Shown piece by piece: positions 21,512 to 33,600 of a DNA stretch of 64,000 nt. The DNA is from Datura wrightii. Its lineage: Eukaryota > Streptophyta > Magnoliopsida > Solanales > Solanaceae. Position 1 is the first letter of the stretch; the number at the start of each line of letters is the position of its first letter. Where the stretch lies: assembly GCA_035772735.1 (NCBI GenBank), contig JASDFA010000020.1:105862001-105926000 (forward strand), given 5' to 3'. The notes below the pieces were generated by a model. The model searched no databases. It saw nothing but the letters and a program-made list of their open reading frames with translations, and was not told the origin of the DNA. Both the position numbers and the translations under genes were made by a program.

Positions 21512-22836
21512 TGTAATGCCCCAGAACTCCCTAAGACTAGGCTATAGATTAAAACTAGATCATACAAAAATCAGGGAAAAAGATCACAGTATGACTCGTA
21601 CATTGGAGGTAGGGATCGTACCTAGACTCAAAACTGGAGGATGGAGAAGAGCAGTGAATAAAGTGGGAGGAATCACGACCTCAAGTTAAGACTCGTAAAA
21701 TCCTGGTATGGATCGTACTGACCAGTCGTGGAACAATTCAGAGGTATAGTCAGGAAAATTTAGGGTAACCAAAAGTCATGGTATGACTCATGGCACAACG
21801 ATACGACTCGTAGGATGAGTTGTGAGAGAGATCAGAGGATGACTCAGGATCTAACTATGGATCATAACATGAGTCATAACAGGCATCTGTGGAAAACTTT
21901 AGAGACATGGTTTGGAGAAGAGTCCCTAAGTATGAGTGGTGGTACGAATCATACTATCTTGGTATGACTCGTAGGTTGAGTCGTACCACCTGACTGACAT
22001 AAATTTTATTAAAGTTTCCAGGGAAATTTTTGTAAAACCCTATCATCTTAACTCTTAAACCTCATTTTATTCGGATTATTTAGGAGGGATTTTAGAGGAA
22101 TACTCTACCTTTCTCCCTCATTCTTTTAAAAACCAGTCTGAAGAATTCACGAAGAACTCAGATAGTTCTCTGAAAGAAAAAAGCTAGGGATTATAGATTC
22201 CTTCTAAAATTCTCAAGTTCTTTCAAGAATTTTACTCCAAGTATGTGGGATTTCAAAAAGGGAATTTCTATTCCCTTGTTCCCCAAAACCCCTACAGATA
22301 TTCTATCAATTCTAGTCTCTTAAAGATCAAAACAAAGGTTATGCTTTAGTTAGATTATGACCTTCCTTCTTGTGATGATTCTTGTAAATTCCTGAAGGTT
22401 TTTACTACTTATAATTCATGTTAATGTCTTTCCATGGGATATGTGTTTTATCCCTAGTCTTCGCATGTGATTGAAAGAGTGTTGCATAATTGTCCAGATA
22501 TGAATGTTGCTTGATTCTGATAGTCTTTTTAATCATCATGATAGTATAGTTATGTGAACAATATTTAGCTTATTGCTTATTCAGTCTCAGTTAGTACTTA
22601 GCTTTCTCAATGCCCTACAGAAATGTCATATGATCAGTTTGACTACATTCAATCTCTTGAGGAGTTCAGTAAAACTCCACAGTCCCAATTATTAGTTAGC
22701 AGGTTATTCTTTGGATGGTTACGACACTTTCAAATAAAGAAGCTTTGGTGAGTCTTAGAACCCTTAGTTTCAGTTATCAGTTCCTGTATGTCACGCCCCG
22801 CCTTGGTGGGTATGACTGGCACCTGGTGCCCTAGTA

Positions 22837-23510
22837 GGATCTAGACTGCTAACTAGTGAGCCTAAGCACATCTGGTGCCTGGCTAGCTCTAACTCAGATT
22901 TCTGAAAACAACGGGCTATATAACGGCTGTAGACACAGCCTCCGGCCAACTGGGCCTATAGCCACCTGTATAAAACTTCAGCTAACCAGAAATATACTTA
23001 CAAAGGGGGAAACCTATGCGGGCCGACAAGGCCACCATGCTGTCTAATTATCTCTAACTCAATATAATAGAATACTGAATAACTACGTGAACGACAAGGT
23101 CACCACTATTATCAGACTATGGCCCCACACGGCCAACATAATCAACAATGCTAAACAGCTAAACAAAACGCACGGATCTAGACTGCTAACTGGTGAGCCT
23201 AAGCACATCTGGTGCCTGGCTAGCTCTAACTCAGATTTCTAAAAAGAACAGGCTATATAACGGTTGTAAACACAGCCTCCGGCCAACTGGGCCTATAGCC
23301 ACCTGTATAAAACTTCAGCTAACCAGACACATACTTACAAAGGGGGAAACCTATGCGGGCCGACAAGGCCACCATGCTGTCTAATTATCTCTAACTCAAT
23401 ATAATAGAATACTGAATAACTACATGACCGACAAGTCCACCACTACTATCAGACTATGGCCCCACACGGCCAACATAATCAACAATGCTAAATAGCTAAA
23501 CAAAACGCAC
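22837..23510. repeat. 337-bp tandem duplication inside S1
   Basis: Two adjacent copies, 22837-23173 and 23174-23510, starting GGATCTAGACTGCT and ending AAACAAAACGCAC, with only scattered substitutions and no net indel. The small open frames at 22856 and 23193 are the same sequence in both copies. Confidence 0.9.
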
Positions 23511-23957
23511 GGCCTCACACGACCGGCACAACTAACCACAGGGAAATATATATAGACTGCAAGCCTCTAGGAATACTGATAAGATGGTCAGGACAGGGCC
23601 TCGGCCTACCCATGCTGTACAAAAAAAGAAAATGAAATACACCTCTGAATATCAAGCTCCGGATGACAGGAGCTGATGACTCTATGCTAGCTAGGATCAT
23701 GAGGGATCGGCTCCTCGTCTGTGAGTACCTACAGACAAGTAATGCAGCGCCCCAAACGGGCGCCAGTACCACTGGTACCGAGTATGCAAAGCAACTGGAT
23801 ACAACTGAATACAAATAACATAACTAGCAATTTTGAATAGCAGGAGATAACTGAATCTGTAAGAACTGATATGAACTGAATCAGACTTTCTGTGCTGTGA
23901 TAGGGCAGGAGCATACCTGTAGACGCGGCGGCCTGTTGTCTATTAACTAATATATAG

Positions 23958-23988
23958 CACATACATACATATATATATATATATATAG
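23958..23988. repeat. CATA/TA microsatellite in S1
   Basis: Short run of CATA units passing into about 11 TA units. Confidence 0.85.
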
Positions 23989-24574
23989 GAAACAAGAGCC
24001 AATACCAACCCCCATAAGCCGGATGGCGCCAAGCAAGCAAACAATCTATATACCCCTACCCGGGTCAAAACCAACCAAAAATAAGTCACTCCACTCATCT
24101 GCTAACAACGAGCACCTCTGCCGCCCCCCTGGGTCTCCGGCTTGGGCCATAACCTCCGATATAAATAACCGTGTCTGAGTCCGGAGGACTCCTATACGGT
24201 ATTATTAACTGTAACTGTATCTGAATCTGTTCCCTGGGCGCTTGCGCACAATAGGGCTATCTGTACTGTAATGCTGATCAGCCTGATATGGGGAAAGCTT
24301 CATCCCATCTTCATCCAAACTAGAGATGGCATACCACTCCTTGGAGTAACGTAAACCCACCCGCTCAGCGAGCGACACAGTTACCAACCCAGGGGCGGCG
24401 AGGACGCTCAAAAGGGTGCCCTCACGACACAACCAAGTCTCAACAAACAATAAGCACATATATAGCAAGAATGTTTAAACCGAAAAATACTATCTAAATT
24501 CTGATTTCTTATTCTGATCTCTTTCTATATTATACTGATTCGCATACTGCTTTATACTGAATTTGTGATCTTTA

Positions 24575-24690
24575 TCTAACTGCATGGCTAATCTGTAGCC
24601 AAGAACTATCTAACTGTATGGCTATACTGTAGCCAAGATATCATCTGTCTGTATGGCTAATCTGTCGCCAAGAACTATCTGACTGTCTGA
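24575..24690. repeat. Three degenerate 33-36-bp tandem units in S1
   Basis: Units built on TGTATGGCTAATCTGTAGCC and AAGAACTATCT recur three times. They occupy roughly the LTR position that holds the 29-bp minisatellite in TkD. Confidence 0.7.
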
Positions 24691-25500
24691 TTTTACTTTA
24701 CTAACTCTTATTTTGAATATCTGTCATATTAGTCTAGAAACATGCTTGCTAATCACATACTGGGCTATACTGAGTCTGGAATGCTAACTTGCCATTTTGG
24801 CGCATGCTTTACTAACTTTCGGACTGAGTACGATATAACAACGCAAACCAGATTTACTGAACTTGCACAATACTTAATATTCAACCCCGGGAATTCTACT
24901 ACGAAGTTTACTATGCTATACAAGGCTAAAACTACTAACTTGCCGAAGAAACTGGCTTTACATACCTTAACCTCGGTTTATCTGACTAACGGACGAAGCT
25001 CGACTAGTACTCCAGCTATTTCTCCCAACTGCATTTACATATATGTCATTAGAACTAAATACACCAATATTCTGAAAGAAAACGTCACTTTTGATATATT
25101 TATAGCCTAAACTTTGGCTTATCGAAAGATGGTCAAAAACTCGCTATTTCTCAAAAGTACAGAAGGGAGAAATATTCACTTTAAGGCTAGGAGTATATTG
25201 ACACTAATTTGGAGCAATTCCACTTACCTTAGTTTGGTAGCACGACGATTCGCCGGCCGAATTTCGTGAAACTAAATCCGTAGGAATGCTCCTCACTACT
25301 TAATACCTCGGTATCTGGAGTTAATTTGAGTTTGGACCGCATTTGACGGCGTAATCGGACGAATATTGGTAAGGAATCTTCGTTCTCCCATGTTCCCCTA
25401 CGTTTTCTTCTGGAAATTATAAGAATTTTATGAAATAATACCGAAGTGAGGGGTTTATATACTTGGGCCTGGACAGGGCCAATGTGTCACTGAGCCAACG

Positions 25501-25546
25501 CAGAGGCTCCACCTCCGTGACAATTTGCCATCACGGAGGGGCTCTG
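25501..25546. repeat. GC-rich hairpin in S1 U3
   Basis: Arms CCTCCGTGA (25512-25520) and TCACGGAGG (25531-25539) with outer pairing CAGAG (25501-25505) and CTCTG (25542-25546). It lies about 45 bp upstream of the minus-strand TATA box of the LTR. Confidence 0.75.
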
Positions 25547-26550
25547 CCCCGGCTCCTTTCGCGATGGTTCGACAGGTTTCTCATCCGGTCTTTTTTTGGG
25601 CCTTTTTCTAGCATGTATGGCTTTCAAATACTCTTAACCAACACGCGAATAAGCCATCTATGTGTTGGGAATTTTACGGGGTATAACACTGTAGACTCTC
25701 AGGTTATTTCCAGATAACTATTCCTAACTTAAGTCTTGGAACATTAGGATCGAGCTATCAGCCTAGTAGTCCCAGTTAGAATTTCCAGTGGGAGTAGGAC
25801 TTAACACTGAGCAGATCAGCACACCCAGGTTCCCAAAACTACGTTACCATCGTAGGTTATTAGCCCAAATGGGCCTTAGACAATGATGACACTAATCATG
25901 CCTCTATACTCTGGCAAGGTATATTGGCTCCTATCGATGGGGCACATACATCAAACTCCACATTTAGATCATGTGATTATATGTCAGTTAATAGAATCTC
26001 CCACTTATCAATTTAGCTTAGTATAGTTTCAATTTAGGTTCAGCTTTGTTTATTTAGATTACAGTATATAGTTAAAATGCTCAGTCCATACCTGCGTTAT
26101 GTTGTTATAGTTATATTCAGTGTCTATCAGTTCAGTTGGGTATTTCTACTATTTATATTTACATCTCGCATACTCGGTACATTCAAAGTACTGATGCATT
26201 TTTGCATGTTGTATTGTATTATGATACAGGTGTAGGTTCTTAGTCACAACATTGACAGTAGTTCACTTATGACGACTTCAGCAGCAGTACTGTTGGTGAG
26301 TCCTCATCTTCCGATGATGAGAGTATCTTTAGAGTTTAGTTTGTTTTTATGTTCGATTTTAGAGTTAGTTGGGGGTGTGTCCTAGCAGCTCATCAGTTCT
26401 ATAGATGATTTTCAGATAAAGTACTATTTTATTATGTTTTTTTTTTCAGTTGTTACATAAATTTTAGTATCTTATCAAACAAAGTTTATTTAGTCATGTT
26501 TTCACAGCTTCCGCTTATGTTCAAAATTCAGTTCACCAGTGCGATGATAG

Positions 26551-28784
26551 TGTTGCGACTATAACATAGGCCTGGATCGAGACAGGGGACAAAAAACCCT
26601 GAGAGGCTCCAAGTCGACCTATGGCATGAACATATCACCTAACTCCATCATAATAAAGCGGAATATCAACATAATTAATACAACGTAAATCTGATAATCT
26701 CACAACATTGGAATACATAACTCAAGACCGATGTTGATTACATTCTATGTTTGAAAGTCTCTACTACTGATGAGTTGATAGGACAAGACCTCAACTAACT
26801 CACTAAAGTCTGAAACTAAAAGTACTAGATACGACTGAAAAGAAGGGTCCTCGAAAGATAAGGACTCACAAACTTTAGCTGATAAGTGTTAATGTTGTAG
26901 ATCTGACTAATGACGAGACTGGGCCTGAATATTTGAGCCTGTATCATGAACTATATAGCATAGAGTATGCGGTTAGTACATGGAATGTATCGAGTATGTA
27001 AGGTAAGTAAAACCACTAAGTAAGTAAAATCGTAAATCATGCATATCATAAAACATAATCAAGATAAGATTCTTAGACTAGGGAGCATGCTATTTTTTGA
27101 AATCATGATCTAAACATAACTAAATATCATAACTGAATCAAATGACAAAGCTGAAAACTGATAATCATAAGTAAAACTGAACATTGGGTCAAACCAGCTG
27201 AAAACATAATATCAAGACTAATGATGAAATCATGAAGAACAATGGGAGACTCGTCATATAACCGACCACGATAGAGCTTACGTGGTCGCAACTATCACAC
27301 TTAAGTGGGCAGAGCCTTCCAAAGCCTTGCCAAGGCTAAGGACACTACTATGATATCGATATCAACCTGAAGGCCCCTTGAGAGCAAGGGAAGCTCACAA
27401 GGGGGGTCCCAAATAATCTGAACATACCTACGTTGGTGCAAAGTTCTGAGGCATAGGGTTGACTGACCCTTAGCCTACTCGGTGCTAGACACCACTCCCC
27501 AAAATATGCATATGCTCTCCATCATTTTTCAATAAAGCTAAACCATTGTCTAATGATGAAGCTGATTCATATCATACATGCATAAATTTGAAATCATAAC
27601 ATGAGGATCCTTGGGCTCAAACCACATCACAAGCTGAAAATAGTGGGAGTCTAGGCTCCAAAATCCATGTGGTAAGTTGATACATGAAGTTTAGATAAAT
27701 TCATGAAACATATTTGATAATATGGGTTTTCTCAATACTTAAACATCCTTGACATAGACTTGATCATTCGAAAACATGAACATAGACATGGGTAATTTGC
27801 AATCATACTTTCTTCATATACATCTCATCATGTTTGAACAAATATTTCATAGATCTCAACTTTCATGAACTTTCAGGGATGGACATCATAATTTATAAAA
27901 CTTGAAAATATAATTTATAATTGAAAACATGGTAAAATTTGTCCATTAATCATAATTCAACATTAAAAACATGATTAGATCATGCCTATGATTGAAACTT
28001 AGAGAATTCACATGTCGGGTAAAACCTCACAGATTCATCAACTAGAATTTTCATGAACTGAGAGGGGATTGGACATGGGTGTATACAATTACACCCATTC
28101 ATAACACTACATACCAGTGGTAATCTGATTTCACGACTTCCTTGATTGCCCAATAGAAAATTTTGGGGAAGAACTTGAGGAATTTAGGCTTGATCACCCT
28201 TAGGAGCTTCTAGACTTGCATGCATGGAATGAATAGGCCTAGAATGAAATTAGCCCTCTTAAAACACTCTATTCTGAACTTAAAATGATGTATTTTAGTC
28301 CTTGGGAACTTAGGAATTATGGAAAATCCTTTAATGTATTCGCAAGGAAAAACATATTGCTAGTCCCCACGAGGGACTGGATGACTCGTCGTCACTGACC
28401 ATGACTAATGGTCACCTCCCATTACCTACGCTGGAATTCCATCTTCACTGGTCATCACAAGGGACACCACGACTTGTGGTGTGCCCGACGACTCGTAGTG
28501 ACTGGTCGTTAGGGACACTACCGAAATCATCAATCCTTCAATCAACTCTTTACCACGGACCACTCTATGAATCGTGGTGCTGACCATGACTCGTGCTCAC
28601 CCCCGTGGCCACCTCAAAACACAAAATCTCAACCATGTCTATCCTCCTCCTCACGAGTCACTGAATGACTCATGGCACACCCAATGGGTCACTGGATGAC
28701 TCGTCCTGTGACCTGGTGCACAAAAATCCTTTTTTTCTCTGTTTCAACTCCCTGATATGATATTAGGGTTTTTGGGGTATTACA
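26551..28784 (-). repeat. Left (3') LTR of TkC
   Basis: 2,234 bp. The minus strand starts TGTAATACCCC at 28784 and ends in GTCGCAACA at 26551, a decayed form of GTCGTGACA. The start segment (28370-28700) holds a cluster of GACTCGT/GAGTCAC motifs. It matches the middle LTR along its whole length. Confidence 0.85.
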
Positions 28785-28800
28785 ATATCTCCCCCTTAGG
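28785..28800 (-). other. Polypurine tract of TkC
   Basis: Minus strand AAGGGGGAGATAT next to the LTR, as in TkB. The following 175 bp (to 28975) are the untranslated 3' end of the internal region, continued at 31589 after S2. Confidence 0.75.
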
Positions 28801-29689
28801 AACATTCATCCTCAAATGTGAGAAAACATATTGAAAAGCAGAGAAATGCAATCATCATATTCAAATACTGAACATATAAGCTGAAATTGACCGAGTGACT
28901 GACTCCAGACTGAACTACATGACTGAACTGAATTCATAAATTACACATACATTAATTGACATGAAAGAAACTGGATGTCACGACCCGAGAGTACACTTGG
29001 ATCGTAGACATGGGACAAGGAACCTTGAAAGGCTTCAAGCTGACCCATGTCATAATCATCACATACACTTAACACAAGAAACATCTAACATCATGGACAA
29101 GCGGAAGAAAATAACAAAAGTCTAATATGATCCATAAAGACAATTTAATAACACTTTGATACATAGCTGAAACTGTCTGGACAAGTCCGAAAGCCTTTTA
29201 CTAAACCGATGTGTTGCTAGGACAAGCCCCCAGCTAACTCCAAAGTCTGAAAACTGGAACGTAATAAAATAGGAATATAAGTCACGTCTTCGAAAGATGA
29301 TGACTCACCACTAGCAACTGGGAGAGGAAGGAGCGTTTCTAGCCACGCGACTGAACCTGGAGACCTGAATCTATATCACAAAACGATATAGCACAAGAGG
29401 CATTGGGTCAGTACTTGGAATGTACTGAGTATGCAGGAAAATAATTAAACTAACTCATAAATATATACAAGGAGAAAGTAATCTAAAAAAACACATTAAT
29501 AGTAATGTAACTGAAATGAGATACGACAACCTTATATGAGATTCACATATTCATATCAACATAACCAGATTATAAGTACATATATCATTATAAGATCAAC
29601 TGATGCGCAAAAGTAATAATAGGAAATAATACAGAGGTACGACATTGTGACTGATATCAAGAGGGTCCCCGGCTTTCCAAGGAAAGTCC

Positions 29690-29999
29690 CTGACTGTAAG
29701 GAAACATTCTTACTGACGAGAATCCCTAACTGTCAAAGGGATAAAATGCTCTGATATAGAGTGTCACTGACTGGCTAGGAATGTTAGTCCCGACTAAATA
29801 AGGAGAAACATGCACGGCTAGTATCTAGGGATGTGAGTCCCAACTGAATAAGGAGACATTCTTGCTAACGAGAATCCGGACTGACTAGAAAAATATTCTT
29901 GCTAGCGAGAATCCCAACTGACTAGGGAAACGTTCTTGCTAACGAGAATCCCAACTGACTAGGGAAACATTCTTGCTAATGAGAATCCCGACTGACTAT
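29690..29999. repeat. 37-bp minisatellite in S2
   Basis: Units built on ACATTCTTGCTAACGAGAAT followed by CCCAACTGACTAGGGAA. The last four units (29850-29999) are well preserved; the earlier ones (from 29690) are degenerate. Located inside the LTR, probably the R/U5 side. Confidence 0.85.
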
Positions 30000-30502
30000 C
30001 GCTAATCTAAATTACAAGAGCTAATATGAGACAAGGACATTAACAGATTTTCATCATACAACATTCTTTTCGACAGGGTTGGGGCTGCTTTCTAATAACA
30101 ACAAGCTCAACAGTTGCAATATCATTCTCATGCGTTATCACCATAATTTACCTCATCATGGAGTCAAATCAATAATTATCTCCAACATCTTACATTAACG
30201 AGCATTCTATAGATTCAGATTGTGCATTATACTATCATGACATTCTGAATTCCAAGTTCATCTCATTCAACATGAAATATGAGATCATACATGGTTTATA
30301 AAATAAAACTCATACTCTATCAAGATGCATGGCTTCACTTATTTAGTTCTACAACATTCCACACACTTATCATAACCACTCCTTTGTGAACTCCTTAGAC
30401 ACGGGCGTTTTAGATTCCAAGATTTTTATAAAAACAATTTTAGTAAGGGAAAACAATATAGAATCCTCCCAAGCTTCGTAGTTCAACAATGGAGATGAAA
30501 TC

Positions 30503-30901
30503 TTGTCATGCCCGGAAAATAGAAGCAAAACATTATGGAATAAAAGATTAAATAAAAACTGGACACCTAGACAAAATATAGAACAATATAATTTCTTAGA
30601 CTTAGATTGTGTTGCAGATACAAATAAAACAATTCAGCTATGGATAGGATATATTTCAAAACAGTTAATAGATAACAAAATACTAATAGCAGATGCCCCT
30701 GGATACATAGAACGAACATTGATAGGAACAACAAAAATATGGCTACAAAATTTATCATCAGAAAGTTTGGAAACATTAAGAAATAATAAGAAAATTAATA
30801 ATGAACCAGCAACAACATCTATAGATATATTAACCAAATACGAAATGGCAATAAGAAATGAATTTAGTAGTATGACTACCGAAATAGAATACTGTTTATG
30901 A
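30503..30901 (+). pseudogene. EPRV coat-protein fragment
   Basis: 132-codon open stretch with no ATG at its start (it opens on TTG), so it is an internal piece of a polyprotein. It resembles the N-terminal part of caulimovirid coat proteins: a QLWIGYISKQL helix and the conserved block ILIADAPGYIERTLIGTTKI followed by WLQNL. The frame ends at TGA (30899-30901), created where the viral sequence switches to inverted intergenic DNA. The CCHC zinc knuckle typical of the coat-protein C-terminus is missing. Assigned from motif memory to the same Solendovirus-like lineage as 12323-18737. Confidence 0.65.
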
Positions 30902-31077
30902 ATAGTACTTTGTGGCCGACACAACACTATTCTACCTTGCGACTTTTGTTTAAAGTAGCCGCCCTATTACTGTACACTTTAAGACTTTTCACAAAAAACA
31001 AAAAACTTTTGTCTGTCCAAAATAATGGACGACATCTTTACATTACAAAACAAAAAACTTTACATTATCTTCTGCTT
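30902..31077 (-). other. EPRV intergenic region fragment, inverted relative to the coat protein
   Basis: Matches the left-arm intergenic region (12437-12617) in the same plus-strand order, including the TGGCCGACAC, GTAGCCGCCCT and TGTCTGTCCA segments and the duplicated ACAAAAAACTTT runs. In viral sense it is on the minus strand, whereas the adjoining coat-protein piece is on the plus strand. Small indels separate it from the 12-kb copy. Confidence 0.82.
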
Positions 31078-31588
31078 GACATACCCAAAAAGACATCACT
31101 TAAAATCTGGGAGCGTGGGATTTTACCAAACTGCTCTTGAGAAAATTTGAAAAATTGCCTGAACTGATGCCACGACTCACCTGACCAGTCGTTGTCCCAC
31201 CCAACGACTCGTTAGGTCCACTCATCAGGTATACTGGAAATTATTAATCCTTCAGGTCACGACCAACTTAACAACTCGTCACCAACTCCCACGATTCATT
31301 ATGCCCTTTTGTTAAGTACACTGGAAATATCTTGAAAACCAAAACTTCTCCCCTCTAATGACTGACTTGATGAGTCATTGCCAAGCAAGATGACTCTTAA
31401 GGTCATTCGTTTGCACTGGCCCGACTCACCTCCCTTGACTGCTCCCCCACGACCCAGACCACGACTCGTGGGGTCACCTAATGAGTCATTCCGTGACTTG
31501 TTCTGTAGCAAATTTCTGCTGACTTTTCTGTTGAACTTCTTTTAACTCTGGGGTATGATCTCTAGGACTTCTAGGGTGTTACACTGGA

Positions 31589-32276
31589 GCACATGAACTG
31601 AACATGAAACTGAATATGGTACTAAGGAGGAAACTGATACCTCAAGTTGAAACTGAGCTGGAAGGGAATTGATGCGAGTATTTAGGCATTATATCTGCTT
31701 CGGATTCCCACGTTCAACATATTGATTCCTCCACATAACCTTGACATAGGCTATTTCTTTGTTTCTTAGCTTACGAATCTGACGAGATACACTCTCCATA
31801 GAGAGCTTGCTAAGAGCGTCTCCCACCATATTTGCCTTGTCTAGATGATAAAGGACACTCATATCGTAGTCTTTATAAAGCTCCGACCACCTTCTCTATC
31901 GTAGATTTAGATCCTTCTGGGTAAACACCTACTGTAGGCTTTTGTGGTCCGTAAACACATCCACATGGACCCCATACAGATAGTGTCTCAAAATCTTCAA
32001 GGAAAATACTACCGCCGCCAATTTGAGATCATGAGTCGGGTAGTTCTTTTCATGGACCTTCAGCTGCCTGGAAACATATGCTATAACTTTAACATGTTGC
32101 ATCAATACACAACCAAGGCCCATACTAGAGGTTTCATAATATACCACAAACCCCTCGGTACCCTCAGGTAGGGTCAACACTAATACTGAGGTGAGTCGAG
32201 TCTTCAACTCTTGGAAGCTCTTCTCACAAGCCTCCGACCAATGAAACTTCACTTTCTTCTGGGTTAATTTAGTCAA
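31589..32276 (-). pseudogene. TkC region 1: integrase remnant and RNase H
   Basis: From the left, about 200 bp match the 3' end of pol (counterpart 51700-51890). At about 31787 the sequence jumps to the RNase H-integrase linker (counterpart about 53308), so roughly 1.4 kb of integrase are gone. RNase H follows on the minus strand (32276-31929): KVKFHWSEACEKSFQELKTR, FVVYYETSSMGLGCVLMQH (the catalytic Asp of the usual YCDAS is Glu here) and LKLAAVVFSLKILRHYLYGV, then VDVFTDHKSLQ. Stops follow. Confidence 0.83.
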
Positions 32277-33190
32277 AGGGGCTGCAATGGATGAAAATCA
32301 CTCAACAAATCTCCGATAATAACCAGTTAAACCCAAGAAACTCCTAATATCTGAAGGATTCACCGGTCTAGGCCAATTCTTTACCGCTTCTATTTTTTGA
32401 GAGTCTACCTACACACCCTCACTTGACACTACATGACCCAAAAATGCTACTGAGTTAAACCAAAACTTGCATTTACTAAATTTAGCATACAATTGGCAAT
32501 GCTTAAGAGTCTGTAGAACCACCCTCAAATGAGCGGCATGCTCCTCCTTGCTCCGAGAGTATATAAGGATTTCATCTATGAACATAATCACGAACATATC
32601 CAAATAGGCTTGAACACCCTGTTCATCAAATCCATAAAAGTTGCAGGAGCAATCGTTAATCCAAAAGACATAACTACAAACTCATAGTGACCATACCAAG
32701 TCCTAAAGGCTGTCTTCAAAATGTCACTCTCCCGAACCCCGAGCTGATGATATCCTGATCTGAGGTCTATCTTCGAAAAGCACTTAGCACCCTGAAGTTG
32801 ATCAAAACAAGTCATCAATCCTGGGGAGGGGATACTTGTTCTTGATGGTAACTTTGTTTAATTGCCGATAATTGATGAACATACGAAGAGAACCATCGTT
32901 CTTGTGGACAAACAAAACCGGTACACCCCATAGGGATTTCCTCGGTATAATGAAACCCTTGTCTAAGAGATCCTTCAACTGCTCCTTCAAATCCTTTAAC
33001 TTGGCTGGGGCCATTTGGTAGGGAGGAATAGATATAGGCTGCATATCGGGAAGAAGGTCAATACCAAAATCGATCTCCCGCTCGGGAGGAATTCCTAGTA
33101 AATCATCTGGAAACACCTCTGGATACTTACACACTACATAAACTGACTGGATAGTTAGGGTTTCACAGTAGCATCCTTAACCCTACCTAA
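32277..33190 (-). pseudogene. TkC region 1: reverse transcriptase
   Basis: Three overlapping open pieces (33134-32802, 32818-32588, 32603-32409) cover RT: CKYPEVFPDDLLGIPPEREI, LKEQLKDLLDKGFIIPRKS, MFINYRQLNKVTIKNKYPLP, FSKIDLRSGYHQL, and the catalytic box as FIDEILIYSRS. The second Asp of the FIDD box is Glu, which should abolish metal binding. LGHVVSSEGV closes the palm. Frameshifts at about 32600 and 32815 break the frame. Confidence 0.87.
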
Positions 33191-33600
33191 GTGCTACACG
33201 CAACCTTTAGAAATCATCTTTCTGGCCTTAAGGTAGGAAATGAAGCAACCTAGATGCACAGTTGAACTACTCTTCCACTCTAAGACTGCTTTCCCCAGAA
33301 ATCTGAAATCTATTGCACGAATTCTACAATTGACTAAGGCATAACATGATATAACCAATCCATGTAGAGGATAACATAAAAATCAGTCATGGCAAGCTCT
33401 ACTAAATCTGCTGAGGTGACTTTCTGAAGGACTGTGACAGGGGAACTTCTATTTACCAATCAAGCTATAACAGAATCACCAACTGGAGTAGATTCTGAGA
33501 AGGGTCTTGTTAAGATTTCGGGACTAACTCCGAAACTACTAGCAACATAGGGTGTCATAAAATATAAAGTAGCCCCTGGATCTAACACATCAAGGTGGAA
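33191..33600 (-). pseudogene. TkC region 1: protease
   Basis: Minus-strand translation gives the family's VASSFGVSPEILT and PFSESTPVGDSVI segments (about 33555-33460) after a damaged active-site stretch near 33590 (counterpart of FHLDVYALLD in TkE). Stops at about 33580 and 33560 separate it from gag. The second protease half and RT connection are badly decayed. Confidence 0.65.

Larger units (their letters stand above)
22789..25688 (-). mobile_element. Solo LTR S1 (TkD-like family) in TkB 3' LTR
   Basis: A 2,900-bp insertion bounded by TGTCACGCCCC and GGGGTATAACA and flanked by the perfect 5-bp duplication CTGTA (22784-22788 and 25689-25693). Read on the minus strand the ends are TGTTATACCCC...GGGGCGTGACA, like the TkD LTRs, and the first 100 bp resemble the TkD LTR. 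No gag or pol is inside, so it is a solo LTR left by LTR-LTR recombination. Its U3 has a TATATAAA box on the minus strand (25454-25461) next to a CpG-rich hairpin. The open frames 24205-24468 and 24742-25110 have no recognisable domain. Confidence 0.85.
8037..26550 (+). mobile_element. Tekay/Del-like Ty3/gypsy retrotransposon TkB, nearly full length, interrupted
   Basis: Plus-strand element with 5' LTR, iMet-like primer site, gag, protease, RT, RNase H, integrase, chromodomain, polypurine tract and most of a 3' LTR in canonical order. It is split by the EPRV inverted repeat in the RT (12323-18737) and by solo LTR S1 in the 3' LTR (22789-25688). The last roughly 80 bp of the 3' LTR are missing where TkC begins. 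The C-terminal chromodomain and iMet primer site fit the chromovirus Tekay/Del clade. Every coding domain carries stops or frameshifts. Confidence 0.88.
21512..26550 (+). repeat. 3' LTR of TkB, interrupted and 3'-truncated
   Basis: Starts TGTAATGCCCCAGAACTCC, matching the 5' LTR start with substitutions. It runs to 22788, is interrupted by S1, and resumes at 25689. It ends at 26550 (GTGCGATGATAG), about 80 bp short of the expected CATGACA terminus, where TkC starts. The shortfall is expected if TkC inserted here and the remainder of the LTR now lies beyond TkC, outside the window. Confidence 0.85.
28976..31583 (-). mobile_element. Solo LTR S2 in TkC internal region
   Basis: Insertion bounded by TGTCACGACCCGAG and AGGGTGTTACA with a perfect duplication CTGGA (28971-28975 and 31584-31588). 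Read on the minus strand the ends are TGTAACACCCT...CGGGTCGTGACA, the Tekay-type LTR ends. No primer site, gag or pol is present, so it is a solo LTR of about 2.0 kb once the nested EPRV scrap (about 30500-31077) is removed. Its start segment (31150-31510) carries the GACTCGT-type motif cluster. Confidence 0.85.

Noticed and set aside
24742..25110. 122-codon open frame
   Set aside because: Lies inside solo LTR S1, with no domain and no start context; its composition matches the LTR.
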